Part shown: positions 1 to 9,500 of the stretch, one piece after another | How the letters are laid out: every line of letters starts with the position of its first letter | Position numbering within the stretch: the first letter of the stretch is position 1 | Origin: Thalassiosira profunda | Taxonomy: Eukaryota > Bacillariophyta > Thalassiosirophyceae > Thalassiosirales > Thalassiosiraceae | Direction of reading: 5' to 3' | NCBI GenBank assembly: GCA_036939355.1 | Contig: JALLAP010001362.1 | Coordinates: forward strand, 1-21,013 | DNA: 21,013 bases | The notes under the pieces: generated by a model | What the model was told of the DNA's origin: nothing | Database searches by the model: none | What the model saw: only the letters and a program-made list of their open reading frames with translations | Made by a program: the position numbers and the translations under genes

Positions 1-1
1 G

Positions 2-145
2 GGACAGCTCGAGGCGGAGGAGGAGGAGGCCGCGGCGATGGAGCAGCAGCACCCGGGCCATCTCGCCCACCAGCAGCAGCAGCACTACCACCACCATCAC
101 CTGCAGGAGGCGATGCAGGTGCCCCCGCTGCAGCCCTACGTGTAG
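2..145 (+). CDS. 3' end of a Gln/His-rich protein, 5' truncated by the window edge
   Basis: An open frame enters from the left edge and stops at TAG 143-145, giving about 47 residues. The visible part holds an acidic stretch of four glutamates, alanines, then a Gln/His-rich tract (QQQQH, HHHH) and a short tail ending PPLQPYV. This is low-complexity sequence such as is found in intrinsically disordered regulatory proteins; no domain can be named. The frame is supported by codon-like composition and by a plausible downstream gap of about 220 bases before the next gene. It could be the last exon of a larger gene. Confidence 0.5.
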   Translation, partial: GQLEAEEEEAAAMEQQHPGHLAHQQQQHYHHHHLQEAMQVPPLQPYV

Positions 146-368
146 AGAGTTGGGGATATTGTACTGGGGAACGGGAAGGGATGGAGGCCAAGTTGCTTTT
201 CGTGGGGCAAAAGGAAACGACGCTTCATCTCAGTTTGGAGTTTACACAACATGTATGCTGGATGTTGGGAGCGAGTGACGAAGATTGTTTGAGCTGTATT
301 GGACGTAGGAACTGCAACGTTACTTAGGTAGATGTGATACCTTCTTCCATTGCTGTGAAAAATGAAAC

Positions 369-1763
369 ATGCATGTTTCGTCAGCCCGTAGTTCTGCTCG
401 TCCGGGCGGTGAAGAAGGCGAGGTGAAGAAGTTGCAGCATTTCCTCGTAACCTCGGCAGAAGAGAGAGCGGCAACGATGGTGATCAAGGCAACGCGCAGA
501 CTCCTCAAGAAGCGGGCGGACAAGAAAGCCAAGGCTAAGGCGTTGGCCAAAGAAGATAAGGAAGACGAACGTCTCCTCTCGTCCCTTTTTGTATACCCTG
601 AATTGGTCGGTATTGTCCTCTGCATCAAGCATGGCCTGCATATTGAAGGCTTAGACTTCGTTGATTGCTTTGACAACGGCGAAGAGAATGCAAAGGCATG
701 GCATCGCCTCGGACACATCATTGGAGAAAGTACACACGTGAGAAGTCTTCGTCTCTCCGTGCCGGATTCTGGTGATATGAAATCACTCTGTATTGGGCTA
801 GAACGGAGCCGAACCATTAAGAAAGTTAGGGTTGTCCATACCAGCTTCCACGCTTCACGAATGGTCCACTTCGCCTGGTTCGTCAGTTTCCAACGCACCC
901 TAAGAGAGATCGAGCTATTTGACTGTCCCCTCGGTCGTACCCATCTGGAGATTCTGTCCGATAAGCTGCTCATCGACGGATATTGCAGTTTGAAGACACT
1001 CAACCTGCAGCGATGCAGCATTGGTGACGTTGATTTGGACGAGTTTGCTGACTCGTTAGCATGTATCAGCAGCGTCAAGAAGCTCGTCTTGGACGAATGT
1101 GGCATTGGACCAAGAGCATCTGCGTCACTTGGCAGACTCTTGAGCAGCACAAAATCAAATCTTGAGACGCTAAGTCTCCGAAACAATCCGATCAACGAGG
1201 ACTCGACTGTGATCTTGGCTCGATCCTTGGCCGACAACACAAAGCTAGGGACCATTCGATTGACGAGGTCATGGAACTTCGAGCGCGAGCCTTTGCTACG
1301 AGACGGATCGTTTGCCTCAACTGCAGGGTGGACTGCGTTGTTGAACCTCGTATGTGACACATCAAGCATCCAACGCGCCGCAAATTCCAATCATACATTG
1401 CGTGACCTCGGTATGTGGACTCGAGAGTCGGCATCAACTGTTGCTAACAGGTCGGCCAACGACGCTCTGGGACCTGACAATGCCAGTCTTCTCCGGGATG
1501 CGCTCGACATCAATGACAAGGAAGACAAAGTCTTGGTGGCCAGGGCCAAAATTCTTTGGGGCCATTCCCGGGGCGATTTCAATGTGGCCGACTCATCGCT
1601 TCCTAGTGGCTCCATGCCTCGCATTCTAGAATGGATCGGAGCGAAAGATTCTGTGATTTATACCCAGTATCGGTGGTCTCGATACTCCAAGTCGAGCTTT
1701 GGAGCCGTCAGGCTTGACGCGGTGTATCGTATTCTTCGGTCCAGGCCTGGCCTGTGCAACTGA
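369..1763 (+). CDS. Leucine-rich-repeat (RNI-like) protein, 464 aa
   Basis: Uninterrupted frame from ATG 369 to TGA 1761-1763. The N-terminus is followed by a strongly basic Lys/Ala helix (residues about 40-65, KKRADKKAKAKALAKEDK). Leucine-rich repeats occupy about residues 120-300, with units such as LKTLNLQRCSIGD, VKKLVLDECGIG and LETLSLRNNPI. These have the LxxLxLxxCxI spacing of ribonuclease-inhibitor-like LRRs, which usually form a curved protein-binding surface. The C-terminal 160 residues have no recognised domain. No signal peptide or membrane segment is visible, so it is probably intracellular. An alternative start at Met37 would put the basic helix at the N-terminus. It converges on the gene at 1917 with a 153-base gap. 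The partner is unknown; the fold assignment is reasonably sure. Confidence 0.8.
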   Translation: MHVSSARSSARPGGEEGEVKKLQHFLVTSAEERAATMVIKATRRLLKKRADKKAKAKALAKEDKEDERLLSSLFVYPELVGIVLCIKHGLHIEGLDFVDCFDNGEENAKAWHRLGHIIGESTHVRSLRLSVPDSGDMKSLCIGLERSRTIKKVRVVHTSFHASRMVHFAWFVSFQRTLREIELFDCPLGRTHLEILSDKLLIDGYCSLKTLNLQRCSIGDVDLDEFADSLACISSVKKLVLDECGIGPRASASLGRLLSSTKSNLETLSLRNNPINEDSTVILARSLADNTKLGTIRLTRSWNFEREPLLRDGSFASTAGWTALLNLVCDTSSIQRAANSNHTLRDLGMWTRESASTVANRSANDALGPDNASLLRDALDINDKEDKVLVARAKILWGHSRGDFNVADSSLPSGSMPRILEWIGAKDSVIYTQYRWSRYSKSSFGAVRLDAVYRILRSRPGLCN

Positions 1764-1916
1764 AGGGCGAATCTTATCTGTGGCGGCACTATCAACCAAC
1801 GGGCCTCTTTTCATGTAGACGATCGAAAGACCTCGCGCTATCCAAACGAGCTGGTCGTAAATTGCTGTAATGTTTGAAGTCCAACCTCCCTCTCTAGATA
1901 CACCGCAAACAACCTC

Positions 1917-3053
1917 TTAGGACACGGAGGTCTCTCTCATCACCACCGGGTTCAGAAACTTCCACCCGGGGCGCAATCGAACGGTATCCTTCTCGTAGAA
2001 TCTGCCATCTCGGGTGAAGTCTTCCACCTTTGTTTGTTGCGACTGTTTCTCGTTCAGCTTCATCGCCGCCCCGCACTCCTGCAACGCCGAGACCACCAGC
2101 CACGCCGAGGGGCTGATGGGTATCGGAAAGGTGGGGTAGAATCCCGTCAGGTACAGCAGCGCCCCCGTGATGGACAGAAACGAATGCTGCGATTGATAGT
2201 TTTGCGATTGCGAGTCCAACAGCCACTTCTCCCGAAACTTCACCAGCTCATTTTGCATTTGATCCTTCAGGAAGAGCGTCTTTTCGCTGACATTCTCCTC
2301 GTCCCCCACATCCATTTCGTATCGACGTTCGCCGGGACATGACAATGGGAGCAGTATGACTGAGCGAGATCTCGACATCTCCAAACGCGTGAGTAGCGGG
2401 CGGCAAACGATGCCCGATCCCGACGTTGCCTCAAGGAGGCAGAGGTTGGATGGATCGTGCTCGGCCCCGGGCGCTGTGGATTGTCCGGGCACGACGATTC
2501 CGCAGTGCTCGTAGCTGCCCTGCTCCACGCTCCGGGTCCCGTCCTCCTCCTCGCACAAGATGGCCTTCCCCAGAAGGCACGCCATGGCGGCCGACGCCCC
2601 GCTGGCGCAGCACTCGCACCGCCGGTCGAACAGAATGACGTCCCCCGGCTGGCATTTTTCGACCATGAGATCGTCGATGGTTTGCACCGACGGGATGCTG
2701 TGGGAGAGGAGATTGTCAGATGTTGTAATGAAGTGCATGATGTGCACATGATGTGCACAAATAAATCCGAGATGATACCGCATATTTGCATTCATCCACG
2801 CGCCCGCTGCAAATGCATTGCAATTCAACACAAGAACCGCGGCCGCAAACGCAGGCATACAGGCATGCCTAGATACCTCTCCAACTCACCGTATCCGCGT
2901 CTTGACCTCGTGCTCCCTCTCGGCCCGTTCGTTCTTGGCAGTGTGCGACCAATACAAAATGGGGGCGGCCGGGACGAGCGTCGCGAGGGACGCCTGCGCG
3001 GCCAGCTTGGCCCGCGGGTGCTGGCGGAGGTTGGAGAAGAGCCGCGACGCCAT
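1917..3053 (-). CDS. Permuted NlpC/P60-like (papain-like fold) protein, two exons, 314 aa
   Basis: Exon 1 is 3053 down to 2890 and exon 2 is 2697 down to 1917. The 192-base intron starts GTGAGT and ends CCCACAG, and the join restores one frame of exactly 314 residues. The basic N-terminus (MASRLFSNLRQHPRAKLAAQ) followed by a hydrophobic patch suggests an organelle presequence or membrane anchor. The core has QPGDVILF (residues 71-78), EHCGIVV (H119) and LLEAT (E144), then a C-terminal helix AWLVVSALQECG. This order (GD-loop, His, Glu, then the nucleophile helix) is that of the circularly permuted YiiX/YebB-type papain-like families, which act on amide or lipid-amide bonds. The residue aligning with the catalytic Cys appears to be Ser252, so activity is doubtful. 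The spliced start is preferred over an unspliced ATG at 2858, which would read through the intron. Confidence 0.72.
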
Positions 3054-3402
3054 GGGGTCCGCTTGGTTGTGGAGCGGCCACGCCCCGCAGCCCGCGGGCG
3101 GCCATTTTGTGAGTCAGAGAAGTGACATTACTCGGTACCGGGTGTCGTAACGAACCACTTGAAGTTAGGCGATCTTTGGTGTCACCAGCCTTTGCAAATT
3201 CACCACACAAAAATCAACGCCGGCCGGCGGGCCGACAAGCGTGGGGTGCTCGGAACACGCTCATAATTTTGCCATTGGCCCATCGGCAACTCGGTGCACC
3301 CCTTGACTGACCCTCCTCCTCGTCCGCAGCTGCAATCGACCAACTCGGGTGCACCCGTCGACCCTCCTCCACTTCCGCAGCTGCAATCGATCGCGTCCAA
3401 AC
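3054..3402. other. Divergent intergenic region (349 bases) with an imperfect tandem repeat
   Basis: This lies between two genes read outwards (starts at 3053 on minus and 3403 on plus), so it probably holds both promoters. No ORF here looks coding. The right part contains two imperfect copies of a unit of about 54 bases (see the repeat at 3287-3391). No TATA box could be assigned. Confidence 0.5.
3287..3391. repeat. Imperfect tandem duplication, two units of about 51-54 bases
   Basis: Both units carry CAACTCG, GTGCACCC, ACCCTCCTCC and GCAGCTGCAATCGA in the same order; the first begins near 3287 and the second near 3341. They differ by small indels, so the duplication is not recent. It ends just upstream of the start codon at 3403. 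Confidence 0.75.
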
Positions 3403-4067
3403 ATGCCCGGCCACATGGTAGAGAGCGAGGCGTCGTGGGAGCACGAGCACCGATGGCGCCCCGTCAATAGCTTGAAGAACGTGAGTGCATCTCGATTGCA
3501 ATTGTGAGATCTATTTCGGTCGCCTTGCAATTGTGAGATCTATTTCGGTCGCCTTGCAATGTGCTCAGCAGATACTCGTGCTCGTATTCGTCTCTAACGC
3601 CTCCACGCTCTATGCCATGCCTGCAGTCCCGCGTCACCGTCCAGATCCACTGCTCGTGGAGCGGCAAGAAGTTCAACGTCCCAGAGCACCCTGTGCAATC
3701 CGCCGGCGACCTTCAAAACTATTTCGATGAACCGGCGGGCGACCACATCCTCGGCTCGACGACGTTGCAGGAGCTCGTCAAACGGATCAAGAAGAACGTG
3801 CCGGGGCTTTATCTTTGGGACGAGGTAGGCGGCGCCGTCCTCACGTGCGGACCCCACACCATCAACCAGTGCGACTGGGACACGAAGATGGTCTGCGATC
3901 TGGTGTGCGAGGAGCGGGCGAAGAGCGCCCAAAGAGAGATCCCTGTGGTGGTGCTGGAGGACGGCCGGGAGGCGTACGTGGTGACGATCGGGACGCCGGA
4001 GTCGATCATGAAGACAAAGCCGACGGTGGTGCAGCGGTGCCTGGCCAAGGGAGACGTCTACGGATGA
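3403..4067 (+). CDS. Protein of unknown function, two exons, 172 aa
   Basis: The proposed exon 1 is 3403-3480 (26 codons from ATG) and exon 2 is 3627-4067. The 146-base intron has a GTGAGT donor and a CTGCAG acceptor, and the join is in frame. The product begins MPGHMVESEASWEHEH and continues with a compact globular stretch, for example VTVQIHCSWSGKKFNV, PGLYLWDEVGG and IPVVVLEDGREAYVV, ending CLAKGDVYG. It looks like a small soluble mixed alpha/beta protein; no family is recognised. Exon 2 alone is well supported by composition and by its clean end at TGA. Exon 1 is less sure, because another 5' exon in the repetitive DNA upstream is possible. The intron carries a 29-base tandem repeat. Confidence 0.6.
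3496..3560. repeat. 29-base tandem repeat, 2.25 copies, inside an intron
   Basis: Two identical 29-base units lie at 3496-3524 and 3525-3553, followed by a partial TTGCAAT. Each unit starts TTGCAATTGTGAGATC and ends TTTCGGTCGCC. The identity indicates a recent duplication by slippage. It sits wholly within the proposed intron 3481-3626, so it does not change the protein. Confidence 0.95.
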
Positions 4068-4520
4068 AGGGCGTTCTTTGGAAGAGTGCACCTTTGTGCG
4101 GAGGCGGGCGTGGTGTTGCAGTGGGTTGCGTTTGAGCCACGGGATCTGGGAATAGACTGATTGTGATATGTTCGACGTGTGATGGAGAGTATAGGCTACC
4201 AGCTAGAACAACAATAGATCGCTAAGAATTGCTTTCGTTAAGTGGTTGTACCGGCAACACGAAGAATCGACCTGTGCTGTCTGCCACCCAACACACACTG
4301 TGATCAGCGTCAAGCAAAAAATTGCAACTTGATTCCGCACCACGGAGCTCCAAATCTCCCTCCTGCACACGCTCATAATATCTGGCTGATGCAAATCCTG
4401 CAGCCATCCATGGACATGTAGAGCTCTGTTCTCGACCAGACGATTCGATACAGCGCTGAGCCTCATGTTCTCTATCATTTCGCGGTTTCGATGCTGGGGA
4501 GGAGGAGGAGGAGACCACAG

Positions 4521-4560
4521 GTAGGTACCTCCACGTAAGTACCAACTCGCCTACGTAGGA
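4521..4560. promoter_or_regulatory. Recurring GTAGGTACC element, copy upstream of the MATE gene
   Basis: GTAGGTACCT (4521-4530) is followed by ACGTAAGTACCA (4533-4544) and then CTACGTAGGA (4551-4560). The same two blocks occur at 9758-9790 with a longer spacer. It lies about 200-240 bases before the transporter start. A role as a promoter element is inferred from position and recurrence only. Confidence 0.4.
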
Positions 4561-4586
4561 TCTGTTCGTTCCTGGTCTTGCCCCTC

Positions 4587-4606
4587 AAAAGCTGCACGCA
4601 GCTTTT
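4587..4606. repeat. Near-perfect 20-base palindrome
   Basis: AAAAGCTGC and GCAGCTTTT are 9-base inverted arms around a two-base centre (AC). It could be a binding site for a dimeric factor or a short hairpin; nothing more can be said. Confidence 0.6.
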
Positions 4607-4763
4607 CGCAGTCATCTTGCTGTGAGCAAGTATCCCAGTTGCTGTTATGAGCCAAGGCATCAGGAGGAGGCTTCTTGGCTCTCATCATAAAATTTAGCCA
4701 GCGGAGCAAAACAATTCTCTGTGTGTAGCAATCTCAACGCCCAAGCAGCCACCACACCACAAA

Positions 4764-6590
4764 ATGAGGCGTCCCTCAATCACCGAAGACATCCTAGTCC
4801 GAAGCTTCTCGCGCACCTCTGGAAGATTAAGCGTAGCTTTGAGATCGTTGAGTGCGATACCCGAGAATAAAGCACTCGATGTTTCGACGATTGCGGAGAG
4901 CTTCAAGTATGGATCCATCGAGAGAGGTGGAGTCGACGAACACGCCGTCCTCAGAAACAACAGTGTCACTTCGGTGGCAGAGGATCGCGTACTTCTCCGA
5001 GACGAACTGATCGCTATGATTTCCCTCTCGCTGCCCGTGATTGCAACGTATCTTCTCGAGATCATCCCGGGCATCGTTACGCTTGCTCTCGTCGGAAGGC
5101 TCAATAATGAAGAAGATTCGAAGCTGCACGTCGATGCCGCCGCCCTTGCTGTGATGATGTATAACATCCTTGGGTTTTCGACCGGCTTGGGTCTGATGAC
5201 TGCCCTCGATACGCTATGTGCCTCGGCAAACGGAGCCAACCAGCCGTCGAAGATGGGCAGGTATTTGCTGACGGGAATTGCGATCATGTCGGTAACGTTC
5301 TGCATCGTCGGCGCCGCCCTTTACAACACGACCAGCATGCTCCTGTACTTTGGGCAGCCTCCATCAGTGGCTCGCGAGGCGGGAGTCTTCATGAAACTCA
5401 TGTTGCCGGGGCTGCCATTCCTGTACGGTGAGTATGACGTCTCGGATTTGTTTCTTCCGTGCGCACACATGTGCTCACCTGCTTTGCGTTGCTCTACAGG
5501 GTTTGACTGTTGCGGAAAGTCTCCCAGGCTCGAGGAGACACGCTGCCAATGATACTCTCAGCTGTGACCAGCGTCTTTGTGAATGTCGTCGCCGGATATT
5601 ACCTGACCTATTGCACTGCGTGCGGTTGGTTAGGAGCCGCAATCGCCCGATCATTGGGCTTGATGGTGATGCCGGGAACGGTTTTTATTGGCATGTACAA
5701 CAGCGATCGAGAGTTCCTCTCTCAACTCTGGGAGGGGTTCCAAGTCAAAGAAGCGCTCTCGGTCAAGAGCGTCGGAAAATTTCTCTCGCTGGGAATCCCA
5801 GGCATGNCAAGTCAAAGAAGCGCTCTCGGTCAAGAGCGTCGGAAAATTTCTCTCGCTGGGAATCCCAGGCATGCTCCAGCTCGTGTTGGAGTGGGTGGCG
5901 TTTGAAGTCATGGCGTTGTTCTGCGGCATCATCCCGGGCGAACACGAGGCAATCCTGTCCATTGGTGCCAATGCGATTGTCTACCAAGTCGCCCTCCTCT
6001 TCTACGCGTGCTACTTCGGACTTTCCGTCGCAGGATCTGTTTCTGTTGGAAATGCGCTGGGGGCTGGAGATGTGCACCGAGCGCAGGTGGCTTCGAGCCT
6101 TTCGCTTGCCCTCGGCGCGCTCCTATCCTCGCTGAATACATTGATCATCATAGCATATCGGGGTGTCATTGCATCCTTCTTCACATCCGATCAGGAGTTG
6201 ATATCGAAGACAGCGGACTTGTTCCTTATTGTTGCTCTGTACCAACTTCCGGACGCGATCAACTGCATCGAGCAGGGGATCTTCAGAGCCGTTGGTCTTC
6301 AGAGCCTTGCCGCCATTTCCATCTTTGCCGGGTACTACTTGATTGGCTTACCTCTGGGCTATGTCCTTGGCCTGCCGTTGCACTGGGGGGCTGAAGGGCT
6401 GTGGGTTGGGATTACTGTGGCGCTCGTTGTCGTGTCAACCATCAACTCGATAATTCTGCTTCGAAGTGATTGGGGCGAGATGTCCGAGGAGGCAAGGAAA
6501 AGAGTATCCATCGCCGCGCCGGACGGCAAACACGACGGGCGCTCCTGGGAGCTTCCTCTCACTTCGACACCCCATGACCTTATAAGCTAG
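4764..6590 (+). CDS. MATE-family multidrug/toxin extrusion transporter, two exons, assembly-damaged
   Basis: Exon 1 is 4764-5427 and exon 2 is 5500-6590; the 72-base intron has GTGAGT and TCTACAG ends. Exon 2 carries two faults: one base appears missing near 5505, and a 66-base segment is duplicated around an N at 5807. Correcting both gives one frame of 562 aa, the usual size of eukaryotic MATE proteins. The first 80 residues are a cytoplasmic tail. Hydrophobic helices then run to about residue 525. Family landmarks are TALDTLCASANGA in the first half, EWVAFEVMALF (the conserved Glu pair of the seventh helix) and LSVAGSVSVGNALGAGD. MATE carriers export organic cations or metabolites in exchange for H+ or Na+, here probably at the plasma or vacuolar membrane. 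Its stop codon overlaps that of the converging PPR gene. Substrate unknown; the family is secure. Confidence 0.88.
5741..5873. repeat. Exact 66-base duplication flanking a single N (scaffold join)
   Basis: Bases 5741-5806 and 5808-5873 are identical and are separated only by N at 5807. The copy lies in coding sequence and shifts the frame by one. This is what results when two contigs with overlapping ends are joined without merging the overlap. It is best read as an artefact, not a biological repeat. Confidence 0.93.
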
Positions 6591-9500
6591 GAGGGATCAC
6601 AGCCAGACCACTCCTCTGGCAACTCGTCGAATTGCCATTGGCTGTCGTTCGACCCACCACCATCATTACTGGGCAACATCTCCCCGACAAACGTATTGGT
6701 CGCCTCTGGGCCCAACGCAGTGCACAGTTTATCCCAAATGATGTTGTTGAGCAATCCTCTCTGACAACACTCTCGAAACGCTGCCTTCAACAACACATCC
6801 CGCTCCTCCTGAACGTGGAACAGGTGAGAGCAACCCTGCATAAAGAGAGCGTAGCTTTCCTGATTTGGCCCTCCAGCTCCAGCACCATTCATATCTCTGA
6901 AAGTCTCCATAATGACTTGCACTGCATCATTTCGATGGCGCTCCTCTGCACTGCCAGGGGTGTACGCGCAGGCGGTAAGCACGCTGTTGTAGGCATTTTG
7001 GATATCGAGAGGCGTGGCAACCACCATCTGCGCCTGAACTGACGCCAGCAATCGATCGAGCACAGTCTTGCCTCGTTTGGCTTTGTCGTGATCGCCGGAG
7101 TGCTCCAATGCGTTGAGCACCATTCGATACGAATTGGCAGTTGGGGCCGGCAGCTCTGACGATTCTTCCATCCGAGCCAATAGACCTTCCGCCTTTCTCG
7201 ACGCATCCACTTCTGAGCTCCGGCTCCATGCGTGCAGAACGCTATTGTAGAGGACGACTTCGGGCGAGCTTCTGCGTTTTCCTTTTGCATCCCGCTCCAT
7301 TTCTCGCAAAAGGACTTCTGCTTTCGGAGCATCGTCCGCGTGGGCATATGCAGTGATCACCAACGACCAGCTAATAAGCGTAGGTGCTTTCATCGACCGT
7401 AGAATAGATTCGGCTCGTTTCGCAGCGGGCAATCCTCCAGACGACCGGGCCCACGCCAAGAGCACCCCATTGAAGCTGTAATCGTCAGGTGTGATGCCTA
7501 GGCGATCCAGCATTCGAGAGAGGATGGACTCTGCTTGCTCAGCACTCCGAGTGCCATCTTGGTCGTGCTGCGCAGCATTGGCAAAGGCAGCAATGGTAGT
7601 GTTGTAGGATATCGCATCTGGTTTGACCAGAAACGGCTCACGCCGGTCGAATGAACCGCCTTTTGACCTTGCGATGTACTGACGTTCAATCCTATCCAGG
7701 AGTTCCAGAGCTTCATGCGCAGCACTTGTCCCCACGATAGCTGAGCTGCGCTTCCCATCTTTCCTTTCGGACACTGGCGATGGGTCAATTTTCGCACAAT
7801 TGGACCATGCTGACAAGACAGTGTTGTAGCTGACGATATCTGGCCGCGTTGCATAGTCGCCACTGGTACCCAAATCTTCCAGCCGAGCTAGAATCTCCCT
7901 CGCTCGAGCCCCAGCATCGCTGCCGCCGCTCTTCGACCATGCATTCAACACAATGTTAAAGGTGCGTGTGTCTGGACGCACGTGTTGATGCGTACCACCA
8001 CCGCCTCCTTTTGTAGAGGAGGAGTGCAGTGATATCATTGTTTGAAGGATGGCTTCGGCGCCTGCGGCATCGCCCACGTTGGCATAAGCTTGAGTGATGG
8101 TGTTGTAGACTTTCTCATTGGGCTGGAATCCATGCGGATGGCGCCCAACGCCCTTGCGAGATGTTGTCGTGTGCGATCGCGATTCATTCGCCTCCCGCGC
8201 TGCCAGGCCTTCTAACTCAGTAAGCAATTCTCGAGCGCGGTCGACCCCGTAGGGCTGGTCGCGACAGCTCGCGTAGGCAGATATGACGCTGGAATACGTC
8301 ACCACATCGGGAAGCAGTGCACTGCGTTCGGCCATTGCTTCATGCTCGCTCCACATTTGGCGCAATAAACGTTCCGCGGTTTCTGCCGCCTCGCGGCTGG
8401 ATTCCGGAGAAGAAGCGTGCTTTGCAGTCCTGGCCCACGCGCTGATGGTGGAATTGTACGCCACAATGTTGGCGCCGCCATTCCGTTTCATGAGCTGCAA
8501 GATCCGCTCGGCGTTTGATCCATCGTCCATGCGAGAATAGGCATCGATGACGGTGCCAAATCCAAACTCGTTCGGACGAAAGATCTCGTCGTTCCCTCCT
8601 GATGCCGACAGCGACACCATGAGATTGAGCAGGTCTTCGGCGCCCTTGGGGTGGAATTGGCGGGCGTATCCCCGCATCACGCCCGTAATTCTGATTTGGT
8701 TGGGGAGGTGATGGCGATCGTCGTTCCACTGAATGGCACCAGGGGCCGTTGGCAGCGCTTCTGTTTCAAACCCACGCAGAAGCTCCGCGGTATCCAATCG
8801 TTCCGCCGCATCTGTTTGTCTCCCCAAATACAGACCCATGAACTGGCGGAGAAGGCCGTCGGCGCGGCGAACGTGCTCCACATTGGGACTCTTGGCCAGG
8901 GCATCGACGACGTGGGAATACATTGCATTGTTCAGCAATTCACCATCCTGGGTATGGAAGTGATGCAACGCGCTGAACAGCTTCAGAGCCATCTCTGCAT
9001 CCCCTTCCAGGACAGATCGATTCCTCTTTTGTCGATTGTTGCGATGGGCCCAAAATTCCAGCGCCTGCTCTGCTGCCATCAGGGATTGGGCATTCTTCCA
9101 ACTCCCATCGGACGAGTTGAATGCCTCCAGAATTTGATGCGTGGTCGACCGGGCGGCGGGCTCGGTGACGAGCCTCACAGAATGATGTCGCGGCCTCTGA
9201 TTGTACCGCTGGCTTTTATGACGCCCTTCGTTGTATTGGCCCTCTTGCTTGCTTCCCCGCCGCCTTCTTTCATTGCCGCGATCACTATTTTCCGCAGCGC
9301 CACCTCTATTGGCTGATTGATTTTGCACTGGGTCGTTCCTGAACGATGACGACGCTGAATAGCGATGACGGATAGACGGGGAATGGCCAGCGCCCAGGAG
9401 AGACATCGACCGCGGCTCAGTTGCAATTGCAGCAGTATAACTGGGCACGGATGCGCTCGAGCGAGGGCGACGCCGGTTGCAGCGGGACAGCTGCAACAAC

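Larger units (their letters stand above)
4068..4763. other. Intergenic region of 696 bases
   Basis: Downstream of the unknown protein and upstream of the MATE transporter, both on plus. Small ORFs on the minus strand (for example 4222-4545) have no recognisable content. It contains the GTAGGTACCT / ACGTAAGTACCA element (4521-4546), a GA-rich run just before it, and a near-perfect palindrome at 4587-4606. Confidence 0.5.

Noticed and set aside
320..1390. Minus-strand ORF of 356 codons opposite the LRR gene
   Set aside because: Its protein has no domain pattern, while the plus strand has clear leucine-rich repeats over the same bases.
4203..4545. Overlapping minus-strand ORFs of 91 and 107 codons in the 4.1-4.7 kb gap
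   Set aside because: No recognisable motif, no splice-supported extension, and the composition is like intergenic DNA.
8651..9316. Plus-strand ORF of 221 codons
   Set aside because: It lies antisense to the N-terminal half of the PPR gene and shows no protein-like pattern.
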